The position numbers and the translations under genes were made by a program. The notes beneath the pieces were generated by a model. It had not been told where the DNA came from. It did not search any database and saw only the letters and a program-made list of their open reading frames with translations. 64,000 nt of DNA, from positions 1 to 64,000 of the forward strand of contig CAJUDY010000010.1 in NCBI GenBank assembly GCA_910584945.1, read 5' to 3'. Origin of the DNA: an uncultured Lachnospiraceae bacterium (GTDB lineage Bacteria > Bacillota > Clostridia > Lachnospirales > Lachnospiraceae). Shown here piece after piece: positions 41,752 through 50,886 of this stretch (position 1 is the stretch's first letter; each line of letters begins with the position of its first letter).

Positions 41752-43509
41752 TTGCGATATAAATATATGATAGCGGCGGCGGAGATACTGCTTCTGGCCG
41801 TGCTGGTGCTGGCGCTTTTGCAGAAAGTGATCCGGGAACCCTCTGTTCGCTTCTCCGAAGAAGAGGCCTTTCAGGAAGAGGCCTTTGAGCTTTCGCTGGA
41901 GGGAGGCCTTTTTGGCGGCGCGATTTATTATACCCTGGACGGCAGCGACCCGACGCTGGATTCGCCGGTCTATGAGAAGCCGATTCCCATAGAAGCCGGT
42001 CTTCCGGACCGGGTGACGGTGGTGAAGGCCGCCATGCTGACCGGGGGACAGTTGGGGGAGATCAGGACCCGGACGTATTTTGTGGGGGAAGGGGCGTCAA
42101 GCCTTTTTGACACCATGGTGGTGTCCCTGTCGGCGGACCCAAAAGTCCTTTACGACGAAGAGACTGGGATTCTCTCGAATTTTCAGGAGCGGGGGGAGGA
42201 TGGAGAGTGGGACCGTCCGGCCTATATAGAGTTCTACGAGGCGGACGGCAGAAAGATGCTCGCCCAGGGAACCGGAATCGCGGTCTCCGGCAATGCCTCC
42301 AGAGCTTTTGATCAGAAAAGCATCAAGCTGATCAGCGGCAGAGAGTATGATCCGGACCATGAAACCTTTGATTATGATTTTTTTGACGCGGACATGGGGG
42401 GAAATAAGACCGGACAGTCTTACAATCGTCTGGTGCTTCGAAACGGAGGGAATGATCATAACGGCACCATGATTCGCTGGAATGTGGTGAGCCGTCTGGC
42501 CAGGGAGGCTGGGATGATCTGCGCCGGGGCAAGGCCCGGGGTCCTGTTCCTCAATGGGGAGTATTACGGGATCATCCAGCTGCAGGAAAAGTACACCAGA
42601 TACAACATCGCCCATGCCCTGAGAGCCAGGGAGCAGGATGTGGAGAAGTTTCAGCAGGAAGAGAGCTACAGTTCCCGTTTCGGCGGCTACTACAGCCGGC
42701 TGCATGAAGACCTGAACGATCCGGAACGCCAGGAAAAGCTGGAGACGTCGGTGGATATGGAGGATATGCTCCGGTACTATGCCATGAATATCATGATGAA
42801 TAATCTGGACTGGCCCTACAATAATTACTTGTCCTTCCGGTGCGCGAAGAACAGCGTCAGCGCCTACGGGGACGAACGGGTACGTTTTCTCCTGTACGAT
42901 CTGGATACGGTCTGGCAGGATTTGAATAAAGAAGAGATTTATCTTGCTTTTGATTATCTGATGGAAGAACCGCCGGAGGATGTGGCGGACGCCTTTTCCC
43001 TGCTGATGAGGTCGGACAAGTACCGGACCCAGTTTGTGAATCTGATCTGCGATCTGACCAGCACGGTCTACACAGAAGAACAGATTCTAAAAACGATTGA
43101 GGAGGAGAACGCAAAGATCGCCCATTCCATGGAGCTTTACGCTCCGGCGGAGCGAAGGAGCGCTCAGCAGGCGGCTCTGGAAGAGCTGAAATCGGTGGCG
43201 GCGTCGAGCGGAGCGCAGATGCGTCTGGGGCTGATCAAACATCTGGGGGCGGAGCGCCCTTACACCATGAAGCTTGAGGTGCCCGAAGGGATGACCGTAT
43301 CCTTCAGTCAGATTCAGATAAAGGAGCCGGGAGTGTATACAGGGGTCTACTATCACAATTATCCCCTGACGCTTTCGGCCACTCCCGGAGAGGGACAGGA
43401 ATTCTACGGCTGGCTGGTGAACGGGGAGGAGATCCGCGAGCCGGAGCTCCTGCTGGACGACCGGTATACGGCGGATGAACTGGAGATAAAACTCATTACA
43501 AGTTTATAA
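41752..43509 (+). CDS. CotH-kinase-family membrane-anchored protein, 585 aa
   Basis: An N-terminal membrane helix (MIAAAEILLLAVLVLALLQ) is followed by a chitobiase/FN3-like module (FELSLEGG, IYYTLDGSDPTLDSPVYEKP). A CotH domain follows with GTGIAVSGNASRAFDQKSIK, LVLRNGGNDH, LNGEYYGIIQLQEKY and the catalytic-type Asp in FLLYDLDTVW. A C-terminal beta domain resembles InlB-type repeats (YPLTLSATPGEGQEFYGWLV). CotH proteins are atypical kinases that phosphorylate spore-coat proteins in Bacillus; here the protein faces outside. AAGGAG (41741-41746) places the start at TTG 41752; an ATG at 41731 has no RBS. It lies between the T-box and valS. Confidence 0.82.
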   Translation: MRYKYMIAAAEILLLAVLVLALLQKVIREPSVRFSEEEAFQEEAFELSLEGGLFGGAIYYTLDGSDPTLDSPVYEKPIPIEAGLPDRVTVVKAAMLTGGQLGEIRTRTYFVGEGASSLFDTMVVSLSADPKVLYDEETGILSNFQERGEDGEWDRPAYIEFYEADGRKMLAQGTGIAVSGNASRAFDQKSIKLISGREYDPDHETFDYDFFDADMGGNKTGQSYNRLVLRNGGNDHNGTMIRWNVVSRLAREAGMICAGARPGVLFLNGEYYGIIQLQEKYTRYNIAHALRAREQDVEKFQQEESYSSRFGGYYSRLHEDLNDPERQEKLETSVDMEDMLRYYAMNIMMNNLDWPYNNYLSFRCAKNSVSAYGDERVRFLLYDLDTVWQDLNKEEIYLAFDYLMEEPPEDVADAFSLLMRSDKYRTQFVNLICDLTSTVYTEEQILKTIEEENAKIAHSMELYAPAERRSAQQAALEELKSVAASSGAQMRLGLIKHLGAERPYTMKLEVPEGMTVSFSQIQIKEPGVYTGVYYHNYPLTLSATPGEGQEFYGWLVNGEEIREPELLLDDRYTADELEIKLITSL

Positions 43510-43527
43510 AAGAGAGGTACATTGATT

Positions 43528-46161
43528 ATGAAAGAACTGGCGAAAACCTATGATCCAACCGCGATTGAGGAGCGCACCTACCAGAAGTGGATGGGAAGAA
43601 AATATTTCCACGCAAAGGTGGATAAGACCAAAAAGCCCTTTACCATCGTCATTCCCCCGCCCAATGTGACCGGCAAGCTTCATATGGGTCATGCCCTGGA
43701 CGAGACGCTGCAGGACATCCTGATCCGCTATAAAAGGATGCAGGGCTACAATGCTCTCTGGGTGCCGGGGACAGATCACGCCTCCATCTCCACCGAAGTC
43801 AAGGTGACGAATCAGCTTCGGGAGGAAGGTATCGATAAAAAAGAGCTGGGAAGAGAGGGCTTTTTAAAGAGAGCCTGGCAGTGGAAGGAAGAATATGGCG
43901 GCGCCATCATCAATCAGTTGAAGAAGCTCGGCTCCTCCTGCGACTGGGACAGAGAGCGTTTTACTATGGATGAGGGCTGTTCCGAGGCGGTGCTGGAAGT
44001 GTTCGTCCGCCTGTATGAGAAAGGCTATATCTACAAGGGCTCCCGGATCATTAACTGGTGCCCCGTGTGCCAGACCTCCATCTCGGACGCCGAGGTGGAG
44101 CACGAGGACCAGGCGGGGCACTTCTGGTATATCAATTATCCCATCGCCGACGGCAGCGGATACGTGATGATCGCCACCACCCGTCCGGAGACCATGCTGG
44201 GCGACACCGCGGTGGCAGTGAATCCCGAGGACGACCGGTACCGTCATCTGGTGGGGAAGACTTTGAAGCTCCCCCTGACCGGCCGGGAGATCCCGGTGGT
44301 GGCGGACCCCTACGTGGACAAGGAGTTCGGAACGGGCTGCGTGAAGATCACGCCCGCCCACGACCCCAACGACTTTGAGGTGGGAAAGCGGCACAACTTG
44401 CCGGAGATCAATATCCTGAATGACGACGCAACCATCAGTTATCCTGGAAAATATCAGGGCATGGACCGCTACGAGGCGAGAAAAGCCATGGTAAAGGACC
44501 TGGAGGAGCAGGGACTGCTGGTGAAAGTGGAAGACCACGCCCACAACGTGGGAACCCACGACCGCTGCGGGACCACGGTGGAGCCTATGATCAAGCAGCA
44601 GTGGTTTGTGAAGATGGAAGAGTTGGCAAAGCCGGCCATCGAGGCGGTGAAGAACGGAGAGCTGACCTTTGTACCGGAACGTTTTGACAAGATTTACCTG
44701 CACTGGTTGGAAAATATCCGTGACTGGTGCATTTCCCGCCAGCTCTGGTGGGGACACCGGATTCCCGCTTACTACTGCGACGACTGCGGGGAGATTGTGG
44801 TGGCAAAGGAAGCGCCTGCCGTGTGTCCCAAATGCGGCTGTACCCATCTGACCCAGGATGAGGATACCCTGGACACCTGGTTTTCTTCCGCCCTGTGGCC
44901 CTTCTCGACCCTTGGATGGCCGAAGCAGACGGAAGATCTGGAATACTTCTATCCCACGGACGTGCTGGTGACCGGCTATGATATTATCTTTTTCTGGGTG
45001 ATCCGTATGGTATTCTCCGGATATGAGCAGACTGGTAAGAGTCCCTTCCATCATGTGCTGATCCACGGCCTGGTCCGGGATTCCCTGGGCCGCAAGATGA
45101 GCAAGTCTCTGGGCAACGGCATCGATCCTCTGGAGATCATCAGCGAGTACGGCGCGGACGCCCTGCGTCTGACCCTGGTGACCGGCAACGCGCCGGGCAA
45201 CGACATGCGGTTCTATATGGACCGGGTGAAGGCCAGCCGCAACTTCGCCAACAAAGTATGGAACGCTTCCCGCTTTATCATGATGAACCTGGGGGACGAG
45301 GAGATTGCGGAGCCGGCTTTGGAGGCACTGGCAGCGGAGGACAAGTGGATTCTGTCCAGGGTCAACCGCCTGGACAAAGAAGTCACCGCCAATATGGACA
45401 GCTTTGAGCTGGGAATCGCCGTACAGAAGATCTATGATTTTATCTGGGATGAGTTCTGCGACTGGTATATCGAGATGGTGAAGCCCCGTCTGTGGAACAA
45501 AGAAGATCCGTCCAGAACCGCGGCTCTGTGGACCCTTCGGCAGGTGCTGCTGAATGCGCTGAAAATGCTGCATCCCTATATGCCTTTTATCACGGAGGAG
45601 ATCTTCTGCAATCTGTCCGGGGAGGAGTCCATCATGATCTCTTCCTGGCCGGAATATCAGGAAGAATGGAATTTTGCCCCAGAAGAGCGGGCCATCGGGA
45701 CCATCAAAGAGGCGGTCCGGGGTATCCGGAACGTCCGGGCGGACATGAACGTGCCGAACAACAAGAAGGCGACTGTCTATGTGGTATCGGAGAATCCGAA
45801 GGTTCGGGAGATCTTCTCTCAGGGAAAAAGCATGTTCGCGGCCCTTGGCTTTGCCTCCGAGGTGCTGCTTTTGGCGGATAAAACAGGAATCGACGAGAGC
45901 GCCGTATCGGTGATGATTCCGGAGGCGGCCATCTACATGCCTCTCGCGGAACTGCTGGATATCGCCAAAGAGAAGGAGCGCCTGAAGAAAGAAGAGGCCC
46001 GTCTGGAGAAAGAACTCTCCAGGGTGAACGGCATGTTGAACAACGAAAAATTCGTAAGCAAAGCCCCGGCTTCCAAGATCGAGGAAGAGAAGGCGAAGCT
46101 GGAAAAATATACGCAGATGATGAACCAGGTAAAAGAACGGTTATCCCAGCTTGGAGAATAA
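43528..46161 (+). CDS. valS: Valyl-tRNA synthetase, 877 aa
   Basis: Class I synthetase with HIGH-type PPPNVTGKLHMGHA, the zinc-binding Cys pairs CPVC and CDDC...CPKC, the editing domain with TTRPETMLGDTAV, KMSKS at 523-527, and the C-terminal coiled coil (LKKEEARLEKELSRVNG). It charges tRNA-Val in the cytosol. Controlled by the T-box leader ~2 kb upstream through the CotH gene. The ATG at 43528 is preferred; a TTG six bases earlier is closer to the GAGAGG site and is possible. Confidence 0.97.
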   Translation: MKELAKTYDPTAIEERTYQKWMGRKYFHAKVDKTKKPFTIVIPPPNVTGKLHMGHALDETLQDILIRYKRMQGYNALWVPGTDHASISTEVKVTNQLREEGIDKKELGREGFLKRAWQWKEEYGGAIINQLKKLGSSCDWDRERFTMDEGCSEAVLEVFVRLYEKGYIYKGSRIINWCPVCQTSISDAEVEHEDQAGHFWYINYPIADGSGYVMIATTRPETMLGDTAVAVNPEDDRYRHLVGKTLKLPLTGREIPVVADPYVDKEFGTGCVKITPAHDPNDFEVGKRHNLPEINILNDDATISYPGKYQGMDRYEARKAMVKDLEEQGLLVKVEDHAHNVGTHDRCGTTVEPMIKQQWFVKMEELAKPAIEAVKNGELTFVPERFDKIYLHWLENIRDWCISRQLWWGHRIPAYYCDDCGEIVVAKEAPAVCPKCGCTHLTQDEDTLDTWFSSALWPFSTLGWPKQTEDLEYFYPTDVLVTGYDIIFFWVIRMVFSGYEQTGKSPFHHVLIHGLVRDSLGRKMSKSLGNGIDPLEIISEYGADALRLTLVTGNAPGNDMRFYMDRVKASRNFANKVWNASRFIMMNLGDEEIAEPALEALAAEDKWILSRVNRLDKEVTANMDSFELGIAVQKIYDFIWDEFCDWYIEMVKPRLWNKEDPSRTAALWTLRQVLLNALKMLHPYMPFITEEIFCNLSGEESIMISSWPEYQEEWNFAPEERAIGTIKEAVRGIRNVRADMNVPNNKKATVYVVSENPKVREIFSQGKSMFAALGFASEVLLLADKTGIDESAVSVMIPEAAIYMPLAELLDIAKEKERLKKEEARLEKELSRVNGMLNNEKFVSKAPASKIEEEKAKLEKYTQMMNQVKERLSQLGE

Positions 46162-46166
46162 GAGCG

Positions 46167-47468
46167 ATGAATTACGAAGAAGCAGTAGCTTATATTAATG
46201 ATACACCCAGATTTACCACAAAGAACACACTGGACAATACCCGGGCGGTGCTTGCCGCCATGGGTCATCCGGAGCGGAAGATGAAGTTGATCCATGTGGC
46301 GGGCTCCAATGGCAAGGGCTCGGTCTGCGCTTATCTGGCTTCCATCCTCACCACGGCGGGGAAAGAGACGGGCCTCTTTATCTCCCCCCATCTGGTGGAC
46401 ATCAACGAGCGGTTTGTGATCAACCAGCAGCCGGTGTCGAACGCCCTGTTCCTGGAGGCCTTTGAGGCGGTGATGGACACGGTCCGCCGACTTTTGAAGG
46501 AACGTCCTGATTCCTTCGCTCATCCGACGTTTTTTGAACTTTTATTCCTGATGGGGATCTATATCTTTGATAAGAGCCAGATAGAGTATGCGGTGCTGGA
46601 GACCGGTCTTGGGGGCCGCTTTGACGCCACCAACGTGATCGAGAAGCCTCTGGTCAGCGTGATCACCTCCATCAGCCTGGAGCACACGGAATATCTGGGA
46701 GACACCTACGGACAGATCGCCGGGGAGAAGGCCGGGATCATCAAGGAGGGGTGCCCGGTGGTCTACGACGCCACCAGGAAGGACGTGGAGGAAGTCATCC
46801 TTAAAAAAGCGGCCGAAATGCACGCGAAAGCCTACGCCATCCGCCCGGATATGTATAAAATTTTAATGAACACTCAGAAAACGATTGATTTTTCAATGGA
46901 TACTGGGTATTATTTACCTATGAATGTATCCATTTCCAGCGTGGCGGAGTATCAGATCATGAACGCCTGCCAGGCGGTGACGGCCGCCCATGTGCTGGGA
47001 ATCGGTCTTACGGAGGAAGATATCCGCCGGGGAATGGAAAGGATGCGCTGGGAAGGACGGATGGAGACTGTGCTTCCGGGAGTAATTCTCGACGGCGCTC
47101 ACAACGATTCGGGCGTGGAAGAGTTCGTAAAGACCGCGAAGAAATTTCAGAAGGATACCAAGGTGACTCTGCTCTTTTCCTGTGTGAAGGAAAAGGATTA
47201 TGAAGGCATGATCCGGACGATCTGTGAACATATTGCCTTTGACAGCGTGGTGGTGACAGAGGTGGACTGTGACCGCAGAGTAAGAGCAGAGGAGCTGTCT
47301 CATATTTTCCAAAAGTACACCCGACAGCCGGTCTTGGAGTATCCCTCCATTCCGGAAGCTTTCGAGGCTGCCCTTGAGAGAAGGGGCGGCGGAATCCTGT
47401 TCTGCGTCGGTTCTCTGTATCTGGTTGGCAGTCTGAAAAGTATCGTAAGGAGCAAAAAGCATGCTTGA
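46167..47468 (+). CDS. folC: Folylpolyglutamate / dihydrofolate synthase, 433 aa
   Basis: Mur-ligase-like enzyme. ATP loop VAGSNGKGS (44-52), LFISPHLVDINERF, LETGLGGRFDATN and the C-terminal LDGAHNDSGVEEF segment are all present. It adds glutamate to folates, and to dihydropteroate in bifunctional members. It starts five bases after valS, a common order in Firmicutes, and is probably in the same transcript. GGAG upstream of ATG. Confidence 0.95.
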   Translation: MNYEEAVAYINDTPRFTTKNTLDNTRAVLAAMGHPERKMKLIHVAGSNGKGSVCAYLASILTTAGKETGLFISPHLVDINERFVINQQPVSNALFLEAFEAVMDTVRRLLKERPDSFAHPTFFELLFLMGIYIFDKSQIEYAVLETGLGGRFDATNVIEKPLVSVITSISLEHTEYLGDTYGQIAGEKAGIIKEGCPVVYDATRKDVEEVILKKAAEMHAKAYAIRPDMYKILMNTQKTIDFSMDTGYYLPMNVSISSVAEYQIMNACQAVTAAHVLGIGLTEEDIRRGMERMRWEGRMETVLPGVILDGAHNDSGVEEFVKTAKKFQKDTKVTLLFSCVKEKDYEGMIRTICEHIAFDSVVVTEVDCDRRVRAEELSHIFQKYTRQPVLEYPSIPEAFEAALERRGGGILFCVGSLYLVGSLKSIVRSKKHA

Positions 47469-47604
47469 TTTTGAAGAAGAATTAAAAAAATTTCGTCCGA
47501 GCCTTGAGATTGACCAGGTGGAAGACACGGTTTACAACAATAACCTTTCGGACGTATCGGATCTGATGGATGAAATGCTGAAAGAAATGAAAGAACATCA
47601 GTAA
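47461..47604 (+). CDS. Small acidic protein, 47 aa
   Basis: A short ORF overlapping the folC stop by eight bases, with AAGGAG eight bases before its ATG. The sequence is acidic and helical (MLDFEEELKKFRPSLEIDQV, then LSDVSDLMDEMLKEMKEHQ) with a central Asn-rich turn. No family recognised, but the RBS, coupling to folC and codon use argue that it is real. Possibly co-expressed with the TPR protein that follows. Confidence 0.6.
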   Translation: MLDFEEELKKFRPSLEIDQVEDTVYNNNLSDVSDLMDEMLKEMKEHQ

Positions 47605-47642
47605 CTGCGAATGATCACGGAACTAATAAAAAAGGTGGAAAT

Positions 47643-49019
47643 ATGAAATGTTTTAACTGTGGGGCGGAGCTGACAGCGTCAGAGTACTGCGATCAGTGCG
47701 GAGCGGACGTCTCCCGCTATCGAAGACTTCTCCAGATCTCCAATGCATATTACAATGAAGGACTGGAAAAGGCAAGGGTGCGGGATCTGTCCGGCGCGGT
47801 GCTTTCTCTGCGTCAGAGCCTGAAGATCAATAAGAAGAACACCAGCGCCCGCAATCTTCTGGGACTTGTCCAGTTCGAGATGGGCGAAGTGGTGGAAGCG
47901 CTGTCCCAGTGGATCATCAGTAAAAATTTTCAGAAAGAGGACAATCTGGCGGATTTTTACATCGAAGAAGTTCAGAAGAACCCGGCCAGACTGGCGGCGA
48001 TCAACACCACGATCAAAAAGTACAACCAGTCGTTGCTTTACTGTGATCAGGGAAGCTATGACCTGGCGATCATTCAGCTCAAGAAGATTCTGTCCACGAA
48101 CCGGAATCTTTTAAAGGGGCACGAACTTCTGGCGCTTCTCTATATGAAGACGGATAATTACACAAGAGCCAGGTCGGAGCTGGAGGCGGTGCTGGACATT
48201 GACCGCACCAATACCAGGACCTTACGATACCTGAAGGAACTGGACGATGCGGAGGGGAAGAAGCCCCGCCGACAGGTCCAGAAAGAGGAGATCAAGACCA
48301 GAAAGGATTCGGTCGCCTATATCAGCGGCAATGAGACCATCATCCAGCCGGTGGGCGTCAAAGACAATACAGGTCTGCACTCGGTGATCAACGTGGCCAT
48401 TGGGATTGCCATCGGCGTGGCGGTCATGTGGTTTTTGATTCTGCCTGCCCAGCAGCAGAGAAAGAGCGCGGAGTTAAACGACGCGGTGGCGGATTACAGC
48501 GATCAGGTGGAGTCCAAGGCGGCTGCCCTGGAGAGCCTGCAGGCGGAGATGGAAGAGGTTAAAAAGGAGTCGGAGACTGCCATCCAGGCGGCCAGCGAGG
48601 CATCGGAAAAGCTGGCGGCACACGAAGAGCTGCTGAAAGCTTATCGGTCCTACGCGGAGGAGAATCCGGCCGCTTCCTTAGAGCAGCTGGAGGCCATCGA
48701 CAAGGAGACCCTCACAGAGGATGGGAAGGTCATGTATGATTCTCTGTTCCAGCAGGTGGGCGCGGACGCCATCAAGGATCTGTATCAGACCGGCTACGCC
48801 GCTTATCAGGCGGAGGATTTTGCTACCTCCATACAGAATCTTGGCAAATGCTATGAACTGGACAATACACAAAGAGACGCCCTGTATTTCCTGGCCAGGT
48901 CTTACCACAAGTCCGGGGATACGGAGAATGCGAAGATCTACTATCAGAAAGTAGTGGAAGAGTCGCCGGGTACCAGAGCCGCGGCGGATGCAGCCAGATT
49001 CCTGGCGAATTTACAGTAA
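47643..49019 (+). CDS. Zinc-ribbon, TPR membrane protein, 458 aa
   Basis: The N-terminal zinc ribbon CFNCGAELTASEYCDQCG is followed by TPR units (about 30-200; YDLAIIQLKKIL, YTRARSELEAVLDID). A membrane helix comes next (about 245-267, NVAIGIAIGVAVMWFLILP), then a predicted coiled coil (AELNDAVADYSDQVESKAAA onward) and further TPRs at the C-terminus (FATSIQNLGKCYELDNTQRD, AKIYYQKVVEESPGT). The zinc ribbon and first TPRs are therefore cytoplasmic and the C-terminal TPRs outside. Function unknown; such architectures scaffold protein complexes. The 133-bp element begins two bases after its stop codon. Confidence 0.75.
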   Translation: MKCFNCGAELTASEYCDQCGADVSRYRRLLQISNAYYNEGLEKARVRDLSGAVLSLRQSLKINKKNTSARNLLGLVQFEMGEVVEALSQWIISKNFQKEDNLADFYIEEVQKNPARLAAINTTIKKYNQSLLYCDQGSYDLAIIQLKKILSTNRNLLKGHELLALLYMKTDNYTRARSELEAVLDIDRTNTRTLRYLKELDDAEGKKPRRQVQKEEIKTRKDSVAYISGNETIIQPVGVKDNTGLHSVINVAIGIAIGVAVMWFLILPAQQQRKSAELNDAVADYSDQVESKAAALESLQAEMEEVKKESETAIQAASEASEKLAAHEELLKAYRSYAEENPAASLEQLEAIDKETLTEDGKVMYDSLFQQVGADAIKDLYQTGYAAYQAEDFATSIQNLGKCYELDNTQRDALYFLARSYHKSGDTENAKIYYQKVVEESPGTRAAADAARFLANLQ

Positions 49020-49021
49020 CC

Positions 49022-49154
49022 GTAACTGTTCAGTACCTTCACAGTTACGATGCAAAATCCATTTAAGATCGCCTTCGGCGATGGGATTTTGCACTCCTGA
49101 ATCATATTCTTACGGTCTCAGCAGCAAGTGCTTCGACCTGTGCTGAATAGTTAC
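49022..49154 (-). repeat. 133-bp terminal-inverted-repeat element, copy 2
   Basis: Reverse-complement relative of 7726-7858, identical in length and differing at about four positions. Ends GTAACTGTTCAGTAC and GTGCTGAATAGTTAC. CAGTAA flanks both sides (49014-49019, 49155-49160), a possible target duplication. Confidence 0.75.
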
Positions 49155-49188
49155 CAGTAAACGGACAAAAGAGGAACCCTGAAGAGAG

Positions 49189-49218
49189 GGGCTGCCACGT
49201 AGGTGGCAGCCCTTTTTT
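49189..49218 (+). terminator. Terminator after the TPR gene
   Basis: GGGCTGCCAC (49189-49198) pairs perfectly with GTGGCAGCCC (49203-49212), followed by six T. It ends the folC/TPR transcript before the sporulation operon. Confidence 0.85.
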
Positions 49219-49286
49219 GACGTGCTCCCAGACCATGGGGCTTGGAAGGGGAGTTGCGGAACTTTAATAGAAAGGAGATTAGATAT

Positions 49287-49604
49287 ATGGACATGCTGGA
49301 AGTAAGAGGGCATTGTTTGGTGGTTCATCTGCCGGAGGAGCTGGACCATCATCGTACAGAAGAGATTCGTCGTGAGATTGATCGGATTGTCAGCAGCCGT
49401 CCGGTGGAGGAAGTGGAGTTTGATTTTTCCAGGACTGCTTTTATGGACAGCGCGGGAATCGGGATGCTGATCGGACGCTATAAGATCATGAAAGCGCTGA
49501 ACGGCGGGATTCGGTTAAGTCATATGAACCGGCAGATTCAGAGGATTCTATCTTTGTCTGGGGTTTTGAAGTATATGAAGTTAGAGAGGGAGGATGCGGT
49601 ATGA
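49287..49604 (+). CDS. spoIIAA: Anti-sigma F factor antagonist SpoIIAA, 105 aa
   Basis: STAS-domain protein with FMDSAGIGMLIGRYK, where the Ser is the site phosphorylated by SpoIIAB. Unphosphorylated SpoIIAA frees sigma F in the forespore. AAAGGAG precedes ATG 49287. First gene of the operon; its stop overlaps the spoIIAB start (ATGA). Confidence 0.96.
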   Translation: MDMLEVRGHCLVVHLPEELDHHRTEEIRREIDRIVSSRPVEEVEFDFSRTAFMDSAGIGMLIGRYKIMKALNGGIRLSHMNRQIQRILSLSGVLKYMKLEREDAV

Positions 49605-50041
49605 AGAACGAGATGACGCTGGCATTTGACAGCAGATCGGAGAACGAGGGGTTTGCAAGGGTCGCAGTGGCGGCTTTTGTGACCCAGTTGAACCCCACCC
49701 TGGAGGAGGTGGCGGATATCCGGACGGCGGTGTCCGAGGCGGTGACCAACGCGATCATCCACGGATACCCGGACGGGATACATACGGTGGTGGTTCGGGC
49801 AGTGCTTGAGGACGATATGCTGGAGCTGTGGGTCACGGACGAGGGCGTGGGCATGGAGGACGTCAGGCAGGCCATGGAGCCCCTCTACACCAGCCGTCCG
49901 GAACTGGAGCGTTCCGGCATGGGTTTTATGTTCATGGAAGCCTTTATGGACCAGGTGGAAGTGCAGTCCAGCCCCGGGGTGGGGACCACGGTCTACATGA
50001 GAAAAAGGATACAAAAAGGAGCAACGGGGCAGGAGGCTTAA
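49601..50041 (+). CDS. spoIIAB: Anti-sigma F factor / kinase SpoIIAB, 146 aa
   Basis: GHKL-type kinase fold with the N-box TAVSEAVTNAIIHGYPDG, the ATP-lid motif VTDEGVGMED and SGMGFMFMEAFMD. It holds sigma F inactive and phosphorylates SpoIIAA. Length normal. Seven bases separate it from sigF. Confidence 0.96.
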   Translation: MKNEMTLAFDSRSENEGFARVAVAAFVTQLNPTLEEVADIRTAVSEAVTNAIIHGYPDGIHTVVVRAVLEDDMLELWVTDEGVGMEDVRQAMEPLYTSRPELERSGMGFMFMEAFMDQVEVQSSPGVGTTVYMRKRIQKGATGQEA

Positions 50042-50048
50042 TATCGTT

Positions 50049-50774
50049 ATGGAAGAGACAATGGTTCTGATCGAACGGTCGCACCATGGGGATAAAGAAG
50101 CCAGAGAACGATTAGTGGAAGAAAATATGGGGCTGGTCTGGAGTATCGTGAAGCGCTTCGCGGGCCGGGGGACGGACATGGAGGACCTGTTTCAGATCGG
50201 AGCTATGGGTCTGATCAAAGCCATCGATAAATTCGATCCGTCCTTTGACGTTCGATTCTCCACCTACGCGGTGCCAATGATCGCGGGGGAGATCAAACGG
50301 TTCCTGAGAGACGACGGGATCGTTAAGGTCAGCCGCACCTTAAAAGAGAACTGCTGGAAGATCAAAAAGGAGACGGAACAGTTCCGACAGAAGAACGGAC
50401 GGGAGCCCAGTCTGGAGGAATTGTCGAAGATCACCGGTCTTACCCGGGAAGAGATTGCCATGGCCCTGGAGTCCGCGGCGGAGGTGGAATCCATCTATAA
50501 AACCATTCCTCAAAAAGACGGCAGCGAGGTCTGCCTTTTGGACCGGATGGAGAGCCAGAATCCGGGCGGCGGGATGCAGCACCTTCTGAACCGGGTAGTA
50601 TTGGAGCAGCTCTTAAAAGAACTGCCGGATATGGAACGCCAGCTGATCATCATGCGCTATATGCAGGACAAGACACAGCTGGAAGTTGCCCGTGTGCTGG
50701 GCGTCTCCCAGGTGCAGGTGAGTCGGCTGGAAAAGCGGATTTTAAAGCAGATGCGGGAGAAGCTGGTGAGTTGA
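50049..50774 (+). CDS. sigF: Sporulation sigma factor SigF, 241 aa
   Basis: Sigma-70 family with region 2 (NMGLVWSIVKRFAGRG, EDLFQIGAMGLIKAIDKFDP, FSTYAVPMIAGEIKRFLRD), region 3 and region 4 (MRYMQDKTQLEVARVLGVSQ, VQVSRLEKRIL). It directs early forespore transcription. GTTATGGAAG context; the classic spoIIAA-spoIIAB-sigF order is intact. Confidence 0.96.
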   Translation: MEETMVLIERSHHGDKEARERLVEENMGLVWSIVKRFAGRGTDMEDLFQIGAMGLIKAIDKFDPSFDVRFSTYAVPMIAGEIKRFLRDDGIVKVSRTLKENCWKIKKETEQFRQKNGREPSLEELSKITGLTREEIAMALESAAEVESIYKTIPQKDGSEVCLLDRMESQNPGGGMQHLLNRVVLEQLLKELPDMERQLIIMRYMQDKTQLEVARVLGVSQVQVSRLEKRILKQMREKLVS

Positions 50775-50832
50775 AGGGGATTGGTTCATTCGTGTATAAA
50801 ATAGACAGCATTTGCAGAAGATAAGGGTAGAG

Positions 50833-50859
50833 GTAACTGGGAAGGGACTGAACAGTTAC
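50833..50859 (+). repeat. Solitary end of the 133-bp element
   Basis: 27 bases matching the terminal hairpin segment of the element (7832-7858) at 25 of 27 positions: GTAACTG and CAGTTAC arms with a GAAGG loop. It sits between sigF and spoVAA. A relic, or the part of the repeat that is itself functional. Confidence 0.6.
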
Positions 50860-50886
50860 GGTCAGAGATGACGGAGGTACGGCAAG

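Noticed and set aside
41568..41762. 64-codon ORF over the T-box
   Set aside because: It covers the conserved T-box and terminator sequence and has no homology; it is part of the RNA leader.
43864..45573. 569-codon minus-strand open frame opposite valS
   Set aside because: Entirely antisense to a highly conserved synthetase; the His/Gln/Leu-rich product is the typical shadow of such a gene.
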